This document shows, in pieces, positions 35,113 to 44,092 of a DNA stretch of 64,000 nucleotides. Below the pieces are notes generated by a model that saw only the letters and a program-made list of their open reading frames with translations, made no database searches and was not told the DNA's origin. A program made the position numbers and the translations under genes. The number at the start of each line of letters is the position of its first letter. The first letter of the stretch is position 1. The stretch is from the NCBI GenBank assembly GCA_035573855.1, contig DATLZU010000039.1, positions 1 to 64,000 of the forward strand. Reading direction: 5' to 3'. The DNA is from DATLZU01 sp035573855 (GTDB taxonomy: Bacteria; Nitrospirota; Nitrospiria; Nitrospirales; Nitrospiraceae).

Positions 35113-35946
35113 ATGATCGCCATGCGTCACTCCATTCGCAACGCCGAAGATGTGGCGTGGTTTCTGGCACATACACACGGGTTTCGCGGCGGCTTTGTAA
35201 CCGACGTGCATGTCTCGAAACGCCGGCTGTTCGACGAGGGCTCCGGCCGAGACGTGCCCGCCGGGACCACGGTGACCACGGTGATCCGTTACCAAGTGCG
35301 CGGGACCACACGGGTGGCTAAGCTGACGATGCTCGGCGTCACGGATTTCTCGATTTTTGAGCAAGAGGGCGCCGACTGCTCGACGCTCGGTGTGATTCAT
35401 GCGGAGGTCAGTGCCGACCGGCTCCGCTTCTGGTTTGATCCCCAGGGAGAGCTCTACGTCGTCTGCGAGGAGGCGGAACTGGAGGAAATCTCCAAGCCTG
35501 CCGACGAAGCCGCGTTGGCGAGCCGTCTGGCCCAGTGGACGTTCCAGGCCGAGTCCGGAGAAGGACCGACGATCGAGTGGTTGCTCGCTGAGCTGGATCG
35601 GGCAGGGCTCCCCTGTTCGTGGAAAGCGAAACGCGTCAACGGAGCGAGCCATCCGGCGGTCCGCTGGGAAGGCCACTTCATTCCTGCCGCCTCCCGCGAG
35701 GCGCCGCACCTCGGCTCGGTTTTCGTCCGGGTGTATGGACCGCTGGATGGGGCCGGATTTGGGATCGTCTTGCAGACGTCCACCCTTCACAACGGCCAAG
35801 CCGGTCGGGTCTTGGGCTTGCTGGCCGATCTCATCGCCCGCACATTCTCTGGAAACTGCCTGGTCGGGAATACAATTATTCCCGGGATGGACTGGATCAA
35901 CGGAAAACTGCTGGAGCGTGCTCGGTGGGCGGATGAGACCGAATAA
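35113..35946 (+). CDS. Unknown soluble protein
   Basis: The 277-residue protein begins around ATG 35113 or ATG 35122. It includes RNAEDVAWFLAHTHGFRGGF and FDEGSGRDVPAGTTVTTVI, then a long alpha/beta region with no domain I recognise. No signal or membrane segment is seen. The longer frame starting at 34846 runs antisense into the amidotransferase gene and is unlikely to be used. It converges with the methyltransferase gene ten bases away. Confidence 0.65.
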   Translation: MIAMRHSIRNAEDVAWFLAHTHGFRGGFVTDVHVSKRRLFDEGSGRDVPAGTTVTTVIRYQVRGTTRVAKLTMLGVTDFSIFEQEGADCSTLGVIHAEVSADRLRFWFDPQGELYVVCEEAELEEISKPADEAALASRLAQWTFQAESGEGPTIEWLLAELDRAGLPCSWKAKRVNGASHPAVRWEGHFIPAASREAPHLGSVFVRVYGPLDGAGFGIVLQTSTLHNGQAGRVLGLLADLIARTFSGNCLVGNTIIPGMDWINGKLLERARWADETE

Positions 35947-35955
35947 ATCCGCCGA

Positions 35956-36648
35956 TCAACGCTGAAGAGATCCGCCGCCGTTCTTCGACCCGTTCACATG
36001 GGCCGAGCCGTTCGAGTGACCCGCCCGACCGGTTTTGTTGTTCACGCACTCCACGAGATGCCAGAAGCGCAGCGGGTTGACTTTTTCTTTCCTGGCGACC
36101 TGCAAGGTGGTCCCTTCCAGCACGGTGTTAAGCGACAGGTCCGTGCGCCACCCAAGATGTTTGGTCAGCGGGGAGATGACTTTTTCGACCGCGGCGATCA
36201 GCTTGTTGCCGTTGCTGAAATGATTCAGCATGACGATCCGTCCGCCCGGTCGGCAAACGCGGATCATTTCGCTGACAACGCTGCGATAATCCGGCACGGC
36301 GGTCACCACATAGGCAGCCACGACCGTATCGAAACTGTCGTCCGGAAATTCCATGGCACCGGCGTCCATCCGATACAGCCGCACATGGCTCAACCCATGG
36401 GCCAGGGCCCGTTTCTTCGCTTTTTCCAACATGCCCTCCGAGAGATCGATGCCCACGATCTGGCAGTGGCGGGGGTACATCGGAAGCGCCAGCCCGGTGC
36501 CCACCCCAACTTCCAGGATGCGCTCATTGGGCTGCACGTTCAGATTGCGGATCGCGGATTCTCGTCCCTCGTGAAATACCTTGCCGAAGACATGATCATA
36601 GATGTTGGCATAAGCTGTATAGACACGCTCGACTTTCTGAAGATCCAT
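35956..36648 (-). CDS. SAM-dependent methyltransferase, PmtA-like
   Basis: The 230-residue protein has the class I SAM-binding motif ILEVGVGTGLALP, with downstream IVGIDLSEGMLEKAKKRA, and VRLYRMDAGAMEFPDDSFD. The N-terminus (YANIYDHVFGKVFHEGR) resembles bacterial phosphatidylethanolamine N-methyltransferase. The C-terminus ends in a Gly/Asn/Ser tail. Lipid substrate is a reasonable but unproven inference. GGAGG before ATG 36648 favours that start over ATG 36666. Confidence 0.8.
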   Translation of the reverse strand: MDLQKVERVYTAYANIYDHVFGKVFHEGRESAIRNLNVQPNERILEVGVGTGLALPMYPRHCQIVGIDLSEGMLEKAKKRALAHGLSHVRLYRMDAGAMEFPDDSFDTVVAAYVVTAVPDYRSVVSEMIRVCRPGGRIVMLNHFSNGNKLIAAVEKVISPLTKHLGWRTDLSLNTVLEGTTLQVARKEKVNPLRFWHLVECVNNKTGRAGHSNGSAHVNGSKNGGGSLQR

Positions 36649-36922
36649 GTTGCCTCCACGCCTCACACGCGCCTGCCCGCGGACGCCCGCTCGGCGGAAG
36701 TAACAGCCGACGGCTTCAATGATGTGAGGGAAACCAATTAAGGCGGGGAACTGGACATGTTGAAACTACGTGCCCGCCCGGACAAAAAACGGACTTACTG
36801 TAGCGAAGTCGTCACAACGAGTCAACAGATTCGTGCGGCGCGGCCGTCTGGCGCCCAGCCGCCGACCCGCATCGGACCGACCAGCCGTCTTCCGCGTCTT
36901 TCGACACGCCCTCGCATGTGCT

Positions 36923-37564
36923 ATGGTAGGCCCGATGGTGTTGGCCGGACTGGTCGCCGCAGTGCTGTTCTTCGGGCTGATCGTAGGGGACTGGTGGTTG
37001 TTTTCAAGCCTGTCGTCGGATGCCAGTCGTTACGGTTGCGGGATCGCCCACGGCCAGGACAGGCTGAACGGCACGAACTTCCTGCGGCTGCAAGAGCGCT
37101 TTGACCGTAACGGCATGCTCGCCCTCCCGCACGGCGTCGCCCGCTTGTTCCCGGAGGAACGGCGCCTGACATTCCGCTCCCAGTGCCATCTGTTCTCGCT
37201 GCGGTTTCGGACCGCCTGGCCGCTGAAGGGCACGATCGACGTGATTCCCGACGGTGAGAGCATCCGCTTGGTTTATACGAAGCGGATTCCTTGGTCCTCG
37301 GCGATTCTCACATTGTTGTGGTTTGGGGTTGTCGGGCTAGGGACGATTGGGTTCCTAATCGCCTACGTCGTGGAAGGCGGCGCGGCGTCCCTCAGCGGGC
37401 TCTTGATGGGGTTGGGCGTCACAGGGTTAGGCCTATTAGTGGTCGCGTTCGGCCTGGTCACCGTGGCGTTCGCCTATCGATTAGAGAATAGTCGCCTGAC
37501 TGAGCTGTACCAGGAACTGCGCGCGGTCCTGGAAGAGCCGCCCGACCGGCCCGTCACGTCCTGA
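36923..37564 (+). CDS. Unknown membrane protein
   Basis: The 213-residue protein has one N-terminal membrane helix (MVLAGLVAAVLFFGLIVGDW), a polar domain of about 100 residues, then two more helices (AILTLLWFGVVGLGTIGFLI and LGVTGLGLLVVAFGLVTVAF). No family is recognised. ATG 36923 is preferred; the longer frame from 36770 adds a basic stretch without hydrophobic or domain features. Its 3' end overlaps a convergent small gene by 11 bases. Confidence 0.65.
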   Translation: MVGPMVLAGLVAAVLFFGLIVGDWWLFSSLSSDASRYGCGIAHGQDRLNGTNFLRLQERFDRNGMLALPHGVARLFPEERRLTFRSQCHLFSLRFRTAWPLKGTIDVIPDGESIRLVYTKRIPWSSAILTLLWFGVVGLGTIGFLIAYVVEGGAASLSGLLMGLGVTGLGLLVVAFGLVTVAFAYRLENSRLTELYQELRAVLEEPPDRPVTS

Positions 37565-37907
37565 AGGCGTCCAGGAACCGGTCGTATTCCTTCGGCAGGT
37601 CAAGCGCCTGACGCGATCTGGCCAACCCGGCGATGATACCGCGATGTTTTTGATTGAGACCGGCCGCGGTGAACGCTTCGACATACCGGGCCCATCGCAA
37701 CTCGGGGTCGGCCACGATGCGATCCCGTTCCTCGGGCGGCAAGGCCTTGAGAGTCGTTGCGAGCTGAAGAACGGCTTTTTCGACGCTATGATAGGGAGGG
37801 ACCAGCTTCAACTTCGCGTAAAACGTCTCCAAGTGCCGTCGAAACTCATCACGGAGTTGTGCGAGGGAATCGGGAGTATGTGGCACAGGGTCGGTCGTTT
37901 CAGGCAT
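37554..37907 (-). CDS. Small unknown protein
   Basis: The 117-residue protein is helical and charged (LRDEFRRHLETFYAKLKLVPPYHSVEKAV, cut here for length, is followed by LPPEERDRIVADPELRWARYV). I recognise no domain. ATG 37907 removes a doubtful upstream stretch that lacks coding character. It overlaps the neighbouring membrane-protein gene by 11 bases at the 3' end. Confidence 0.55.
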   Translation of the reverse strand: MPETTDPVPHTPDSLAQLRDEFRRHLETFYAKLKLVPPYHSVEKAVLQLATTLKALPPEERDRIVADPELRWARYVEAFTAAGLNQKHRGIIAGLARSRQALDLPKEYDRFLDAFRT

Positions 37908-38007
37908 GAAGAATCGGTGATCGATTGCTTGACAAGGATATAGCGGCGTATACCGGGCAAGCAAGGGGCATGATGGGGTGGACTCTTTGTCGAAAGGAGA
38001 GACGAGC

Positions 38008-38487
38008 ATGAAAGCGGTGAGCGGCATCGCGTTGTCGGTAGTAATGGCGGCAGTCCTCGCAGGCTGCAGCTCCTATCACCAACGGATGGGATACGCCGGC
38101 GGCGGGTATGGATGGGAGAAAGCGGCCAAGGACATGACCGCTCTCGTCGACAAGACGATCCAGGATCCGGCCAAGGCCAAGCAAGTGAACGAGCTGCTAG
38201 GCCAGATCATGGGCGAGATCAGGCATTCAACCGAGCAAAGTCGGCAGTATCACCAAAAGCTCTACGAGCTCAATGCCAACTATGAGGCCTCCCCCGAGGA
38301 CTTCACGAAAATCCTCGACGACCTGAACAACCACCGCATGCGGTCGGCGTCCAAGATCCTCGGCCTGCGCTTCCAGATAAGGAACATTTTGACGGCGCAA
38401 GAATGGAAGGCGCTCTCCGATGCGATGACGGCGTATCGCAGCCGCTACCGACACGGAGACGAGATGGGGCCAAAAGCCGGGAACTGA
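38008..38487 (+). CDS. Lipoprotein, CpxP/Spy-like helical
   Basis: The 159-residue protein has a lipobox (AAVLAGC, Cys about 20) and a helical body. The segment RFQIRNILTAQEWKALSDAM near the C-terminus resembles the LTxxQ repeat of periplasmic Spy/CpxP chaperones. AAAGGAGA precedes ATG 38008. Similarity is weak, so the chaperone idea is only a suggestion. Confidence 0.65.
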   Translation: MKAVSGIALSVVMAAVLAGCSSYHQRMGYAGGGYGWEKAAKDMTALVDKTIQDPAKAKQVNELLGQIMGEIRHSTEQSRQYHQKLYELNANYEASPEDFTKILDDLNNHRMRSASKILGLRFQIRNILTAQEWKALSDAMTAYRSRYRHGDEMGPKAGN

Positions 38488-38519
38488 AGCAAACGACGCG
38501 CATTTCGCAATTCGACAGA

Positions 38520-39131
38520 TCACAGGCCCAGACCGGCGGCCGCGGGAGTATAGTTCAGACAGAGCAACTCGGCCGCCCCTTCCGCAAGCCGCAACGCCGT
38601 CAGCGAGGCGTGGTCGATCCGCGCCCGGCGCAGACCGACGAAGTCCAGATACAGGTAATGCGCCAGAACCGAGCGGATGACGTCGGCGTGTGACACGAAC
38701 AAGAACGGTCCACCGGTACCGTTGCGGCAAACTTCCTCGACAGCCGCCACGGCACGGTCTTGAACCTCGGCCAACGTTTCGCCGCCCGGCGGCCTGGCTT
38801 CGCGCGGTTTGGCGTAATAGTCATTTTTTATCGGCTCGTCGGCCAGGTCCTTCCAGAACCTTCCCGCCCATTCGCCGACCCCGATTTCCGATAGACCGGG
38901 CAGCAGAGTCACGCGAGCCCCCAAGACCGAGGCCAGAATCTCCGCGGTCTGGACTGCCCGCGCGACAGGGCTTGAATAAATGGTCTGAATGCCACACCCC
39001 TTCAGGCAAGCGGCGAGTTGATGCGCCTGGACCGCGCCGTGAGGGTTCAGCGGTATCGGCTGGTCGCCCATGATCTGACCGCTGCGATTCCAGTCCGTTT
39101 CGCCATGACGAACGAGCAGAATGATCGACAT
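38520..39131 (-). CDS. Histidine phosphatase family protein
   Basis: The 203-residue protein has LLVRHGETDWNRSGQIMG with the phospho-acceptor His. It also has YSSPVARAVQTAEILA and a second catalytic His in FLFVSHADVIRSVL. It is closer to broad-specificity or CobC-type phosphatases than to GpmA, because the FTGWxDV stretch is absent. Substrate is unknown. It lies 15 bases after the BNR lipoprotein gene and probably shares its transcript. Confidence 0.8.
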   Translation of the reverse strand: MSIILLVRHGETDWNRSGQIMGDQPIPLNPHGAVQAHQLAACLKGCGIQTIYSSPVARAVQTAEILASVLGARVTLLPGLSEIGVGEWAGRFWKDLADEPIKNDYYAKPREARPPGGETLAEVQDRAVAAVEEVCRNGTGGPFLFVSHADVIRSVLAHYLYLDFVGLRRARIDHASLTALRLAEGAAELLCLNYTPAAAGLGL

Positions 39132-39146
39132 ATTCCCCCTCGCCGT

Positions 39147-40187
39147 TCAGCTCGAAGCGGCAGCCCGAGCCGCCGTGACTTCGGTCAACGGGACACGGAT
39201 CCAGGTCTTGCCGCCGTCGGTCGAACGATAGAGCCCGCTCCCGTTGGTCCCAACGAAGAGAAGATTCGGATCGCGCGGGCTCAGCACGATCGTGCGGATG
39301 TTGAGTGTCTCGAGCCCGGTGTTCATGGCCCGCCAACTCGCGCCAGCATCGTGGCTCTTGAAGACGCCGGCACGGCCTCCCACGTACAGCACGTTGTGAT
39401 CGGTCGGGTGGATCAGCATGGTACTGATGAACTGATCCGGAAGGGACCGGCCGATCCGTTCCCAGGCGTCGCCGCCGTTCGTCGTCTTGAACAGCCCGTT
39501 GGTGGTCCCGGCGTAGACCGTCTCGGGTGCCATCGGATCCACAACAAGGATATTCACGCCGAGCGACATCGACGCCATGAGTTCTTCTTCCGGGATTAAC
39601 CCGTTGTTGATCTTATGCCACGAGAGCCCGCCGTCGCGGGTCCGATAGACTCCTCCCGTCGTGCCCGCATACAGCACCTGCGGATTCCGGGGATTTATGG
39701 CGATGGTCACGACGATGTGAACTTCCTTCATTCCATTCATACGCTCTTCCCACTCTCTGCCGCCGTCTCTGGTGTAGAACACACCCACCGTTGTGGCCGC
39801 GTAGACTATTTCGGTGTTGGTCGGGTGAAACACAAACTGGTTGACGTAGGAGACATGCTCTTTGAGGCCGACATTGTGCGGGAGCCAATGCTGGCCCCCG
39901 TCTGGACTCTTGTAGACCGCGTCCCCCATCGTACCAGCATAGACGATAGCTGGGAGTTGCGGATCGACGGCGACGACCGTAACCCGTCTGGCGCTAAAGT
40001 CGGGGAACTTCTCCCAGGTCGCCCCCCCGTCGCGGGTCTTGTACACCGCTTCATTCGTGGCGACATAGATGATGTTCGGATTCGTTGGATGCAAGGCCAC
40101 GGAGACCACCGCATCCCTTTGTTTCCCGCAGGCTGAGAGGGCAAGCCACACGACCGTAAGCAGCACAGGCAGCCTCGCGAGAATCAT
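39147..40187 (-). CDS. BNR-repeat (YCF48/sialidase-like) lipoprotein
   Basis: The 346-residue protein has a lipobox (LALSAC) and about six to seven repeats of about 45 residues. Each carries a Ser/Thr-x-Asp-Gly-Gly-x-x-Trp box (TRDGGATW, SPDGGQHW, TRDGGREW, TRDGGLSW, TTNGGDAW, STDGGKTW) and an alternating IVYAGT strand. This is a beta-propeller fold. No catalytic sialidase residues can be read, and such proteins often serve as assembly factors. The ATG at 40187 begins the signal sequence; ATG 40238 is less likely. Confidence 0.8.
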   Translation of the reverse strand: MILARLPVLLTVVWLALSACGKQRDAVVSVALHPTNPNIIYVATNEAVYKTRDGGATWEKFPDFSARRVTVVAVDPQLPAIVYAGTMGDAVYKSPDGGQHWLPHNVGLKEHVSYVNQFVFHPTNTEIVYAATTVGVFYTRDGGREWEERMNGMKEVHIVVTIAINPRNPQVLYAGTTGGVYRTRDGGLSWHKINNGLIPEEELMASMSLGVNILVVDPMAPETVYAGTTNGLFKTTNGGDAWERIGRSLPDQFISTMLIHPTDHNVLYVGGRAGVFKSHDAGASWRAMNTGLETLNIRTIVLSPRDPNLLFVGTNGSGLYRSTDGGKTWIRVPLTEVTAARAAASS

Positions 40188-40515
40188 CGGGAAAAGGAAT
40201 TCGCTATGCTGCTGGATGGACAAGCTGAAGAACCACACGCTGGCTGATTCCTCTCAACGGCTCCGCAAGGTAGACCTTACAGGATGCCGAACGAGTCCGC
40301 CAGCCGAATATCGATCCAGCGGGTATGACGGTCTTCGGAGAACATCTGCAGGTGATGGATCCACTGCCCGCACCTCCTTCGACTCCCCATGTTCACGGCG
40401 CCCAAAGCGCTTTTTCAACACCTTGCTAATCATACCGGCAGACTTGAGTCAAGGAGCTCGGTCCGGCGCAGGGTAAGGAAGGGGCGAGAAGTCTCGCGTC
40501 CTTTGAGCGGCAAGA

Positions 40516-40545
40516 TTGAACCGGATCCAATGGCCGTGCTAGACT
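40516..40545 (+). promoter_or_regulatory. Promoter for tRNA-Val
   Basis: TTGAAC (40516-40521) and TAGACT (40540-40545) are separated by 18 bases. They sit about 11 bases before the tRNA 5' end. Confidence 0.5.
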
Positions 40546-40556
40546 GACCCACGGGT

Positions 40557-40631
40557 GGGCGATTAGCTCAGTGGGAGAGCGCTTCCCTCACACGGAAGAG
40601 GTCACTGGTTCGATACCAGTATCGCCCACCA
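40557..40631 (+). tRNA. tRNA-Val (CAC anticodon)
   Basis: The acceptor stem GGGCGAT pairs with ATCGCCC. The anticodon stem CTTCC/GGAAG holds the loop CTCACAC, giving anticodon CAC. GGTTCGATACC forms the T arm. The CCA end is encoded at 40629-40631. The gene stands alone with no neighbouring tRNA. Confidence 0.95.
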
Positions 40632-40868
40632 TACGCACTTCGTGTGGTCCGCCCACTCTCAACGCCTCATATCAAAATCAGATATCACAATTGGGGCGGG
40701 CGGATAGAGTCTTTACCCATATAACTCCTAACTCTTTTGCCCCCTCCCCGCAGTCGCCGAGGCGGCGCAATTAGGTCAAAACCTGGACAGAAGCCCACTG
40801 GTAGGCTACACTTCGCGGTGTAGACGAGACTGCGGAGGGAGTTCTTGTTAAATGACGGGAGGTGTGGT

Positions 40869-41213
40869 ATGCGGCAAGTACGAGTTCTTATCGGAGCAGC
40901 TTGCTTGGCGACAGCGACGTTAAGCTTCGAGGGCTGCGCCAGCACGAGCACGGAAAGCTATACTCCGCCGACGAGTATTTACGGGGCGATGGACAGTACG
41001 TCCCTCGTTTACACGAACCCAATGGCCGCTTCGCCTATCAACGACCATCCGCTCCGTTGGGTCACGTTTCTCCTGCACCCCGTCGGGGTGGTAATCGACT
41101 ACGGGATCAACCGGCCGGTGTACGGTCTCTCTTCTCTCAATCCCAATTTGCACGGGTACACGAGCGAAGACGCGATGCTCGATGCCCAGCGGTATCGGTT
41201 AGGAACCCCGTAA
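40869..41213 (+). CDS. Small lipoprotein of unknown function
   Basis: The 114-residue protein has a signal sequence with a lipobox (LSFEGC, Cys about 23), then SIYGAMDSTS and LRWVTFLLHPVGVVIDYGINR. The hydrophobic WVTFLLHPVGVVIDY stretch could be an amphipathic or membrane-inserted segment. GGGAGGTG before ATG 40869 fixes the start. No family is recognised. Confidence 0.65.
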   Translation: MRQVRVLIGAACLATATLSFEGCASTSTESYTPPTSIYGAMDSTSLVYTNPMAASPINDHPLRWVTFLLHPVGVVIDYGINRPVYGLSSLNPNLHGYTSEDAMLDAQRYRLGTP

Positions 41214-41330
41214 TCCGGAGACAAGCAGTGGCCCTTCGCCTCCATACCACGCTTCCCCTCTTGCCTTTGCCCGTAGCAATATTTTAGGGTTCTAGGGGCG
41301 CCGGACGCTCGGCCGCCCCCTGGACTCCCG

Positions 41331-42482
41331 ATGAAGTCTTCTCCGGAGCGACGCTGCTTCTTCTTGTTGCTCGGCTTGGCCGTCGTGGCACTCGCCGTCG
41401 CTTGTGCCACGGAGGGGCCTCCGTCGAACCTTCCCCCCTCCGCCAGCGACCTCATCCTCTTGAAGTCAGCCGCGCTATGCGACGACAAGCCGACGTTTCT
41501 CCAACGGCATAGTTTGGTTTCCATCCGGCGCCAACCCTGGGGCAGCGGGCAGGAACTGAGCATTTCGGCCGAGCATAGCGCGTCCAAAGCCGAAGAATCC
41601 TATTTTTTCGACGAGGATGGCATCCTTGTCGGCGCTCTTTTTACCTATCCTGTCGGATTGGACCTGGCTCCCTATCCCGTCTTGCGCCGGACCCTCTCGC
41701 AGCTCAAGCCGTCACTGGAGTTCTATCTCAATGTTGCCAAACTGGTGACTCGGGCCGACATGGAGTCCAGTTCCCTCTACGAAACGGGAGACGAGAAAAC
41801 CACCACCCAATACTTGATTCTGGGAGACAGCGACCATCAGACGTTGCTTCAGGCTTCGTTTTCGATCGATCCCTATGTCAGGCTGTTTTCTCCCTATCGG
41901 AAGGAGTTTCTTGATCGGCTTCGCAGCCCACCAGGGACCAAGCAGGGCCAGCGCTTCGACAGTCAGGGCGCAGAAGACAAGGAGCCGTTCACGTCCCTTC
42001 AGCAATTCGCACGCGGGCAGACAGCCCAACTGGCCTATTGCGGTCCACAGAACTACGACATCGCAGCCGATGCTTACCAGAAAGCCATTGCGAGTGGGTT
42101 TTCCAATAAGGTCTGGTTAGCAGAAGCCCATCATCGCCTGGGTATAGCCTGGGAAAAGAAGGGAGACCTAGAGAAAGCCAAAATCGAAATGCTGCAGTCC
42201 CTTGCGATCAGGCCTAATACACCGGACGTGCTTAATAATCTCGGGACGGTGTACGCCAAACTGGGAGACAGGGAAAACGCTCTCGCTTCCTTCGAAAAAG
42301 CGGTGACGTTGCGGCCCAACTACGCCATTGCCCGCTACAACCTGGCGGAAGCCTATGAATCCGTCAACCCGAAACGGGCTATTTCCGAATACGAAACTTA
42401 CTTGGCGCTCGTCCAAGGCATTCCCGAAGAAGTCGACCGAGCAGACATGGCCCGAAAAAAACTGAAGGCTCTGCGCCGCTAG
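41331..42482 (+). CDS. TPR-repeat lipoprotein
   Basis: The 383-residue protein has a lipobox (ALAVAC, Cys about 25) and an N-terminal region of unknown fold. C-terminal tetratricopeptide repeats cover about residues 235-365 (WLAEAHHRLGIAWEKKGDLE, DVLNNLGTVYAKLGDRENAL, AIARYNLAEAYESVNPKRAI). It is probably an outer-membrane scaffold. It follows the small lipoprotein gene by 117 bases. Confidence 0.78.
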   Translation: MKSSPERRCFFLLLGLAVVALAVACATEGPPSNLPPSASDLILLKSAALCDDKPTFLQRHSLVSIRRQPWGSGQELSISAEHSASKAEESYFFDEDGILVGALFTYPVGLDLAPYPVLRRTLSQLKPSLEFYLNVAKLVTRADMESSSLYETGDEKTTTQYLILGDSDHQTLLQASFSIDPYVRLFSPYRKEFLDRLRSPPGTKQGQRFDSQGAEDKEPFTSLQQFARGQTAQLAYCGPQNYDIAADAYQKAIASGFSNKVWLAEAHHRLGIAWEKKGDLEKAKIEMLQSLAIRPNTPDVLNNLGTVYAKLGDRENALASFEKAVTLRPNYAIARYNLAEAYESVNPKRAISEYETYLALVQGIPEEVDRADMARKKLKALRR

Positions 42483-42561
42483 GAAGCTGGGTTCGGGCAC
42501 CCACCCGATGGGCGGTGCAAATCCTTTCCGGCGGCCAAGGATTGTCCACGGGATGGAAGAG

Positions 42562-42996
42562 TTACCGGCGGATCTTCTCTTCTTCTTCTTCTTGGAGGGT
42601 CTTACACGCGATGCAAAGGGTGGTGACAGGGCGGGCTTTGAGCCGTTTGTAGGGGATTTCCTCTCCGCACCGCTCGCAGATACCATACGTGTTGGTGGCG
42701 AGGCGTCCAAGCGCGTCGTCGATTTTTTTCAGCAGTTTCCGCTCACGTTCCCTGATCCGCAGCGAAAAGTTCTGATCCACTTCCGCCGAGGCCTGATCAC
42801 TGACGTCGGGAAAACTCTCTACCTGGGCGCGATTGGTCAGCACTTCCCCGGCTTCTTCCAAGATGGCGGCACGTTGTCGTTCAAGGTCGCGACGAATGTC
42901 CGGGTACCGTCCGCCGGACCGGGATGGGGACGACCGGGCGAGTTTGGTGCGGACCGAGACTTTTGCTTTTGTCTTGGCTGACGGACGGGACTTCAT
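42562..42996 (-). CDS. DksA/TraR-type zinc-finger protein
   Basis: The 144-residue protein has a coiled-coil region followed by a C4 zinc finger, CERCGEEIPYKRLKARPVTT with closing CIAC. This is the DksA/TraR family, which binds RNA polymerase in the secondary channel to adjust rRNA and stress promoters. The coiled coil tip lacks a clear DxxDxA; FPDVSDQASAE is present instead. The N-terminal 30 residues are basic. It is downstream of recR on the same strand, separated by about 90 bases. Confidence 0.82.
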   Translation of the reverse strand: MKSRPSAKTKAKVSVRTKLARSSPSRSGGRYPDIRRDLERQRAAILEEAGEVLTNRAQVESFPDVSDQASAEVDQNFSLRIRERERKLLKKIDDALGRLATNTYGICERCGEEIPYKRLKARPVTTLCIACKTLQEEEEEKIRR

Positions 42997-43085
42997 CGTA
43001 CAGGTCGATGAGCTTCAAGCTTCGGCCGAGCGCAAACTATACCAGCCGACGACCGAGGGGGTCAATGGCCGCCAGGCACACGGTC

Positions 43086-43688
43086 TTACACCTCTCGTCT
43101 GCCTTCGATGGACTTCAGAAGCGTGACCTCGTCGGCGTATTCGATATCCATTCCGACCGGAACCCCGTAGGCGATCCGTGAAACCCGTACGCCGAAGGGC
43201 TTCACCAACTTGGTGAGGTAGATCGCCGTCGCTTCTCCTTCGATGGTCGGGTTGGTAGCGAGGATCACTTCTTCGATTCCGCCCGCCTTGAGCCGGTCAA
43301 CCAGGTCCTGCGCGCGAATGTCCGAAGGACCGACTCCGTCCAACGGCGAGAGAGAACCCAAGAGAACATGATACAAGCCGCGATAGCCGCCGGCCCGCTC
43401 AATGGCGTACAGCGTGCTCGGTTCCTCCACCACGAGGATTGTGGCACGATCCCGTTTAGGATCCGAACAAAACTCGCACAATTCGCCTTCTGCGATATTC
43501 CGGCACTGACGGCAGAACGAAAGACCATCCTTGACGGCACGGATCGCGTCGGCCAACCGCAAGGCCTCCTCGCGTTCGGCCTTGAGCAAATGAAAGGCTA
43601 AGCGCTGAGCGGTTTTCCGGCCGATGCCGGGCAGCTTCACCAGTTCACCGATCAACCGCGCCAGCAATCCTTGTTGATCGACGCCCAT
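43086..43688 (-). CDS. recR: Recombination mediator RecR
   Basis: The 200-residue protein has helix-hairpin-helix LPGIGRKTAQRLAFHLL, the C4 zinc finger CRQCRNIAEGELCEFC and the Toprim domain (ILVVEEPSTLYAIERAGGYR). It loads RecA with RecF/RecO at gaps. It follows ebfC and dnaX in the usual order. Confidence 0.95.
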   Translation of the reverse strand: MGVDQQGLLARLIGELVKLPGIGRKTAQRLAFHLLKAEREEALRLADAIRAVKDGLSFCRQCRNIAEGELCEFCSDPKRDRATILVVEEPSTLYAIERAGGYRGLYHVLLGSLSPLDGVGPSDIRAQDLVDRLKAGGIEEVILATNPTIEGEATAIYLTKLVKPFGVRVSRIAYGVPVGMDIEYADEVTLLKSIEGRREV

Positions 43689-43768
43689 ACCGGACCGATG
43701 CTTGATGACGGAAGGTTTGACGAATCGGAGGCGCTCTGAGCGCTTTCCTTCTTCGCCGCATGACGCAT

Positions 43769-44092
43769 TCAGAACAAGCCGGGGATGCGTAAGCCGCCCG
43801 TCAGCGCTTTCATCTCCTCGGCCACCATGTCACGCGCCTTGCGCAGCGCGTCGTTCGTCGCCGCAATAACCAAATCCTGCAGCATCTCCACGTCGCCGGA
43901 CTTGACGACTTCCGGATCAAGAGCGATGCTGACGATTTGCATGGCGCCGTTGGCCGTCACTGTCACGATCCCGCCGCCGGCTGTGCCGGTCACGGTTTTC
44001 GCCGCCGCTTGTTCCTGGAGTTTGGCCATTTGCTCCTGCATGGCCTGGGCCTGCTTCACAAGGTTGGCCATATTGCCGAACGGATTCTTCAT
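43769..44092 (-). CDS. YbaB/EbfC nucleoid-associated protein
   Basis: The 107-residue protein begins MKNPFGNMANLVKQAQAMQE and continues with the conserved VTANGAMQIVSIALDPEVV. YbaB/EbfC family members bind DNA as dimers. ATG 44092 is chosen because AGGAGG is upstream; it overlaps the dnaX stop by four bases. The longer frame upstream is part of dnaX in another frame. Confidence 0.9.
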   Translation of the reverse strand: MKNPFGNMANLVKQAQAMQEQMAKLQEQAAAKTVTGTAGGGIVTVTANGAMQIVSIALDPEVVKSGDVEMLQDLVIAATNDALRKARDMVAEEMKALTGGLRIPGLF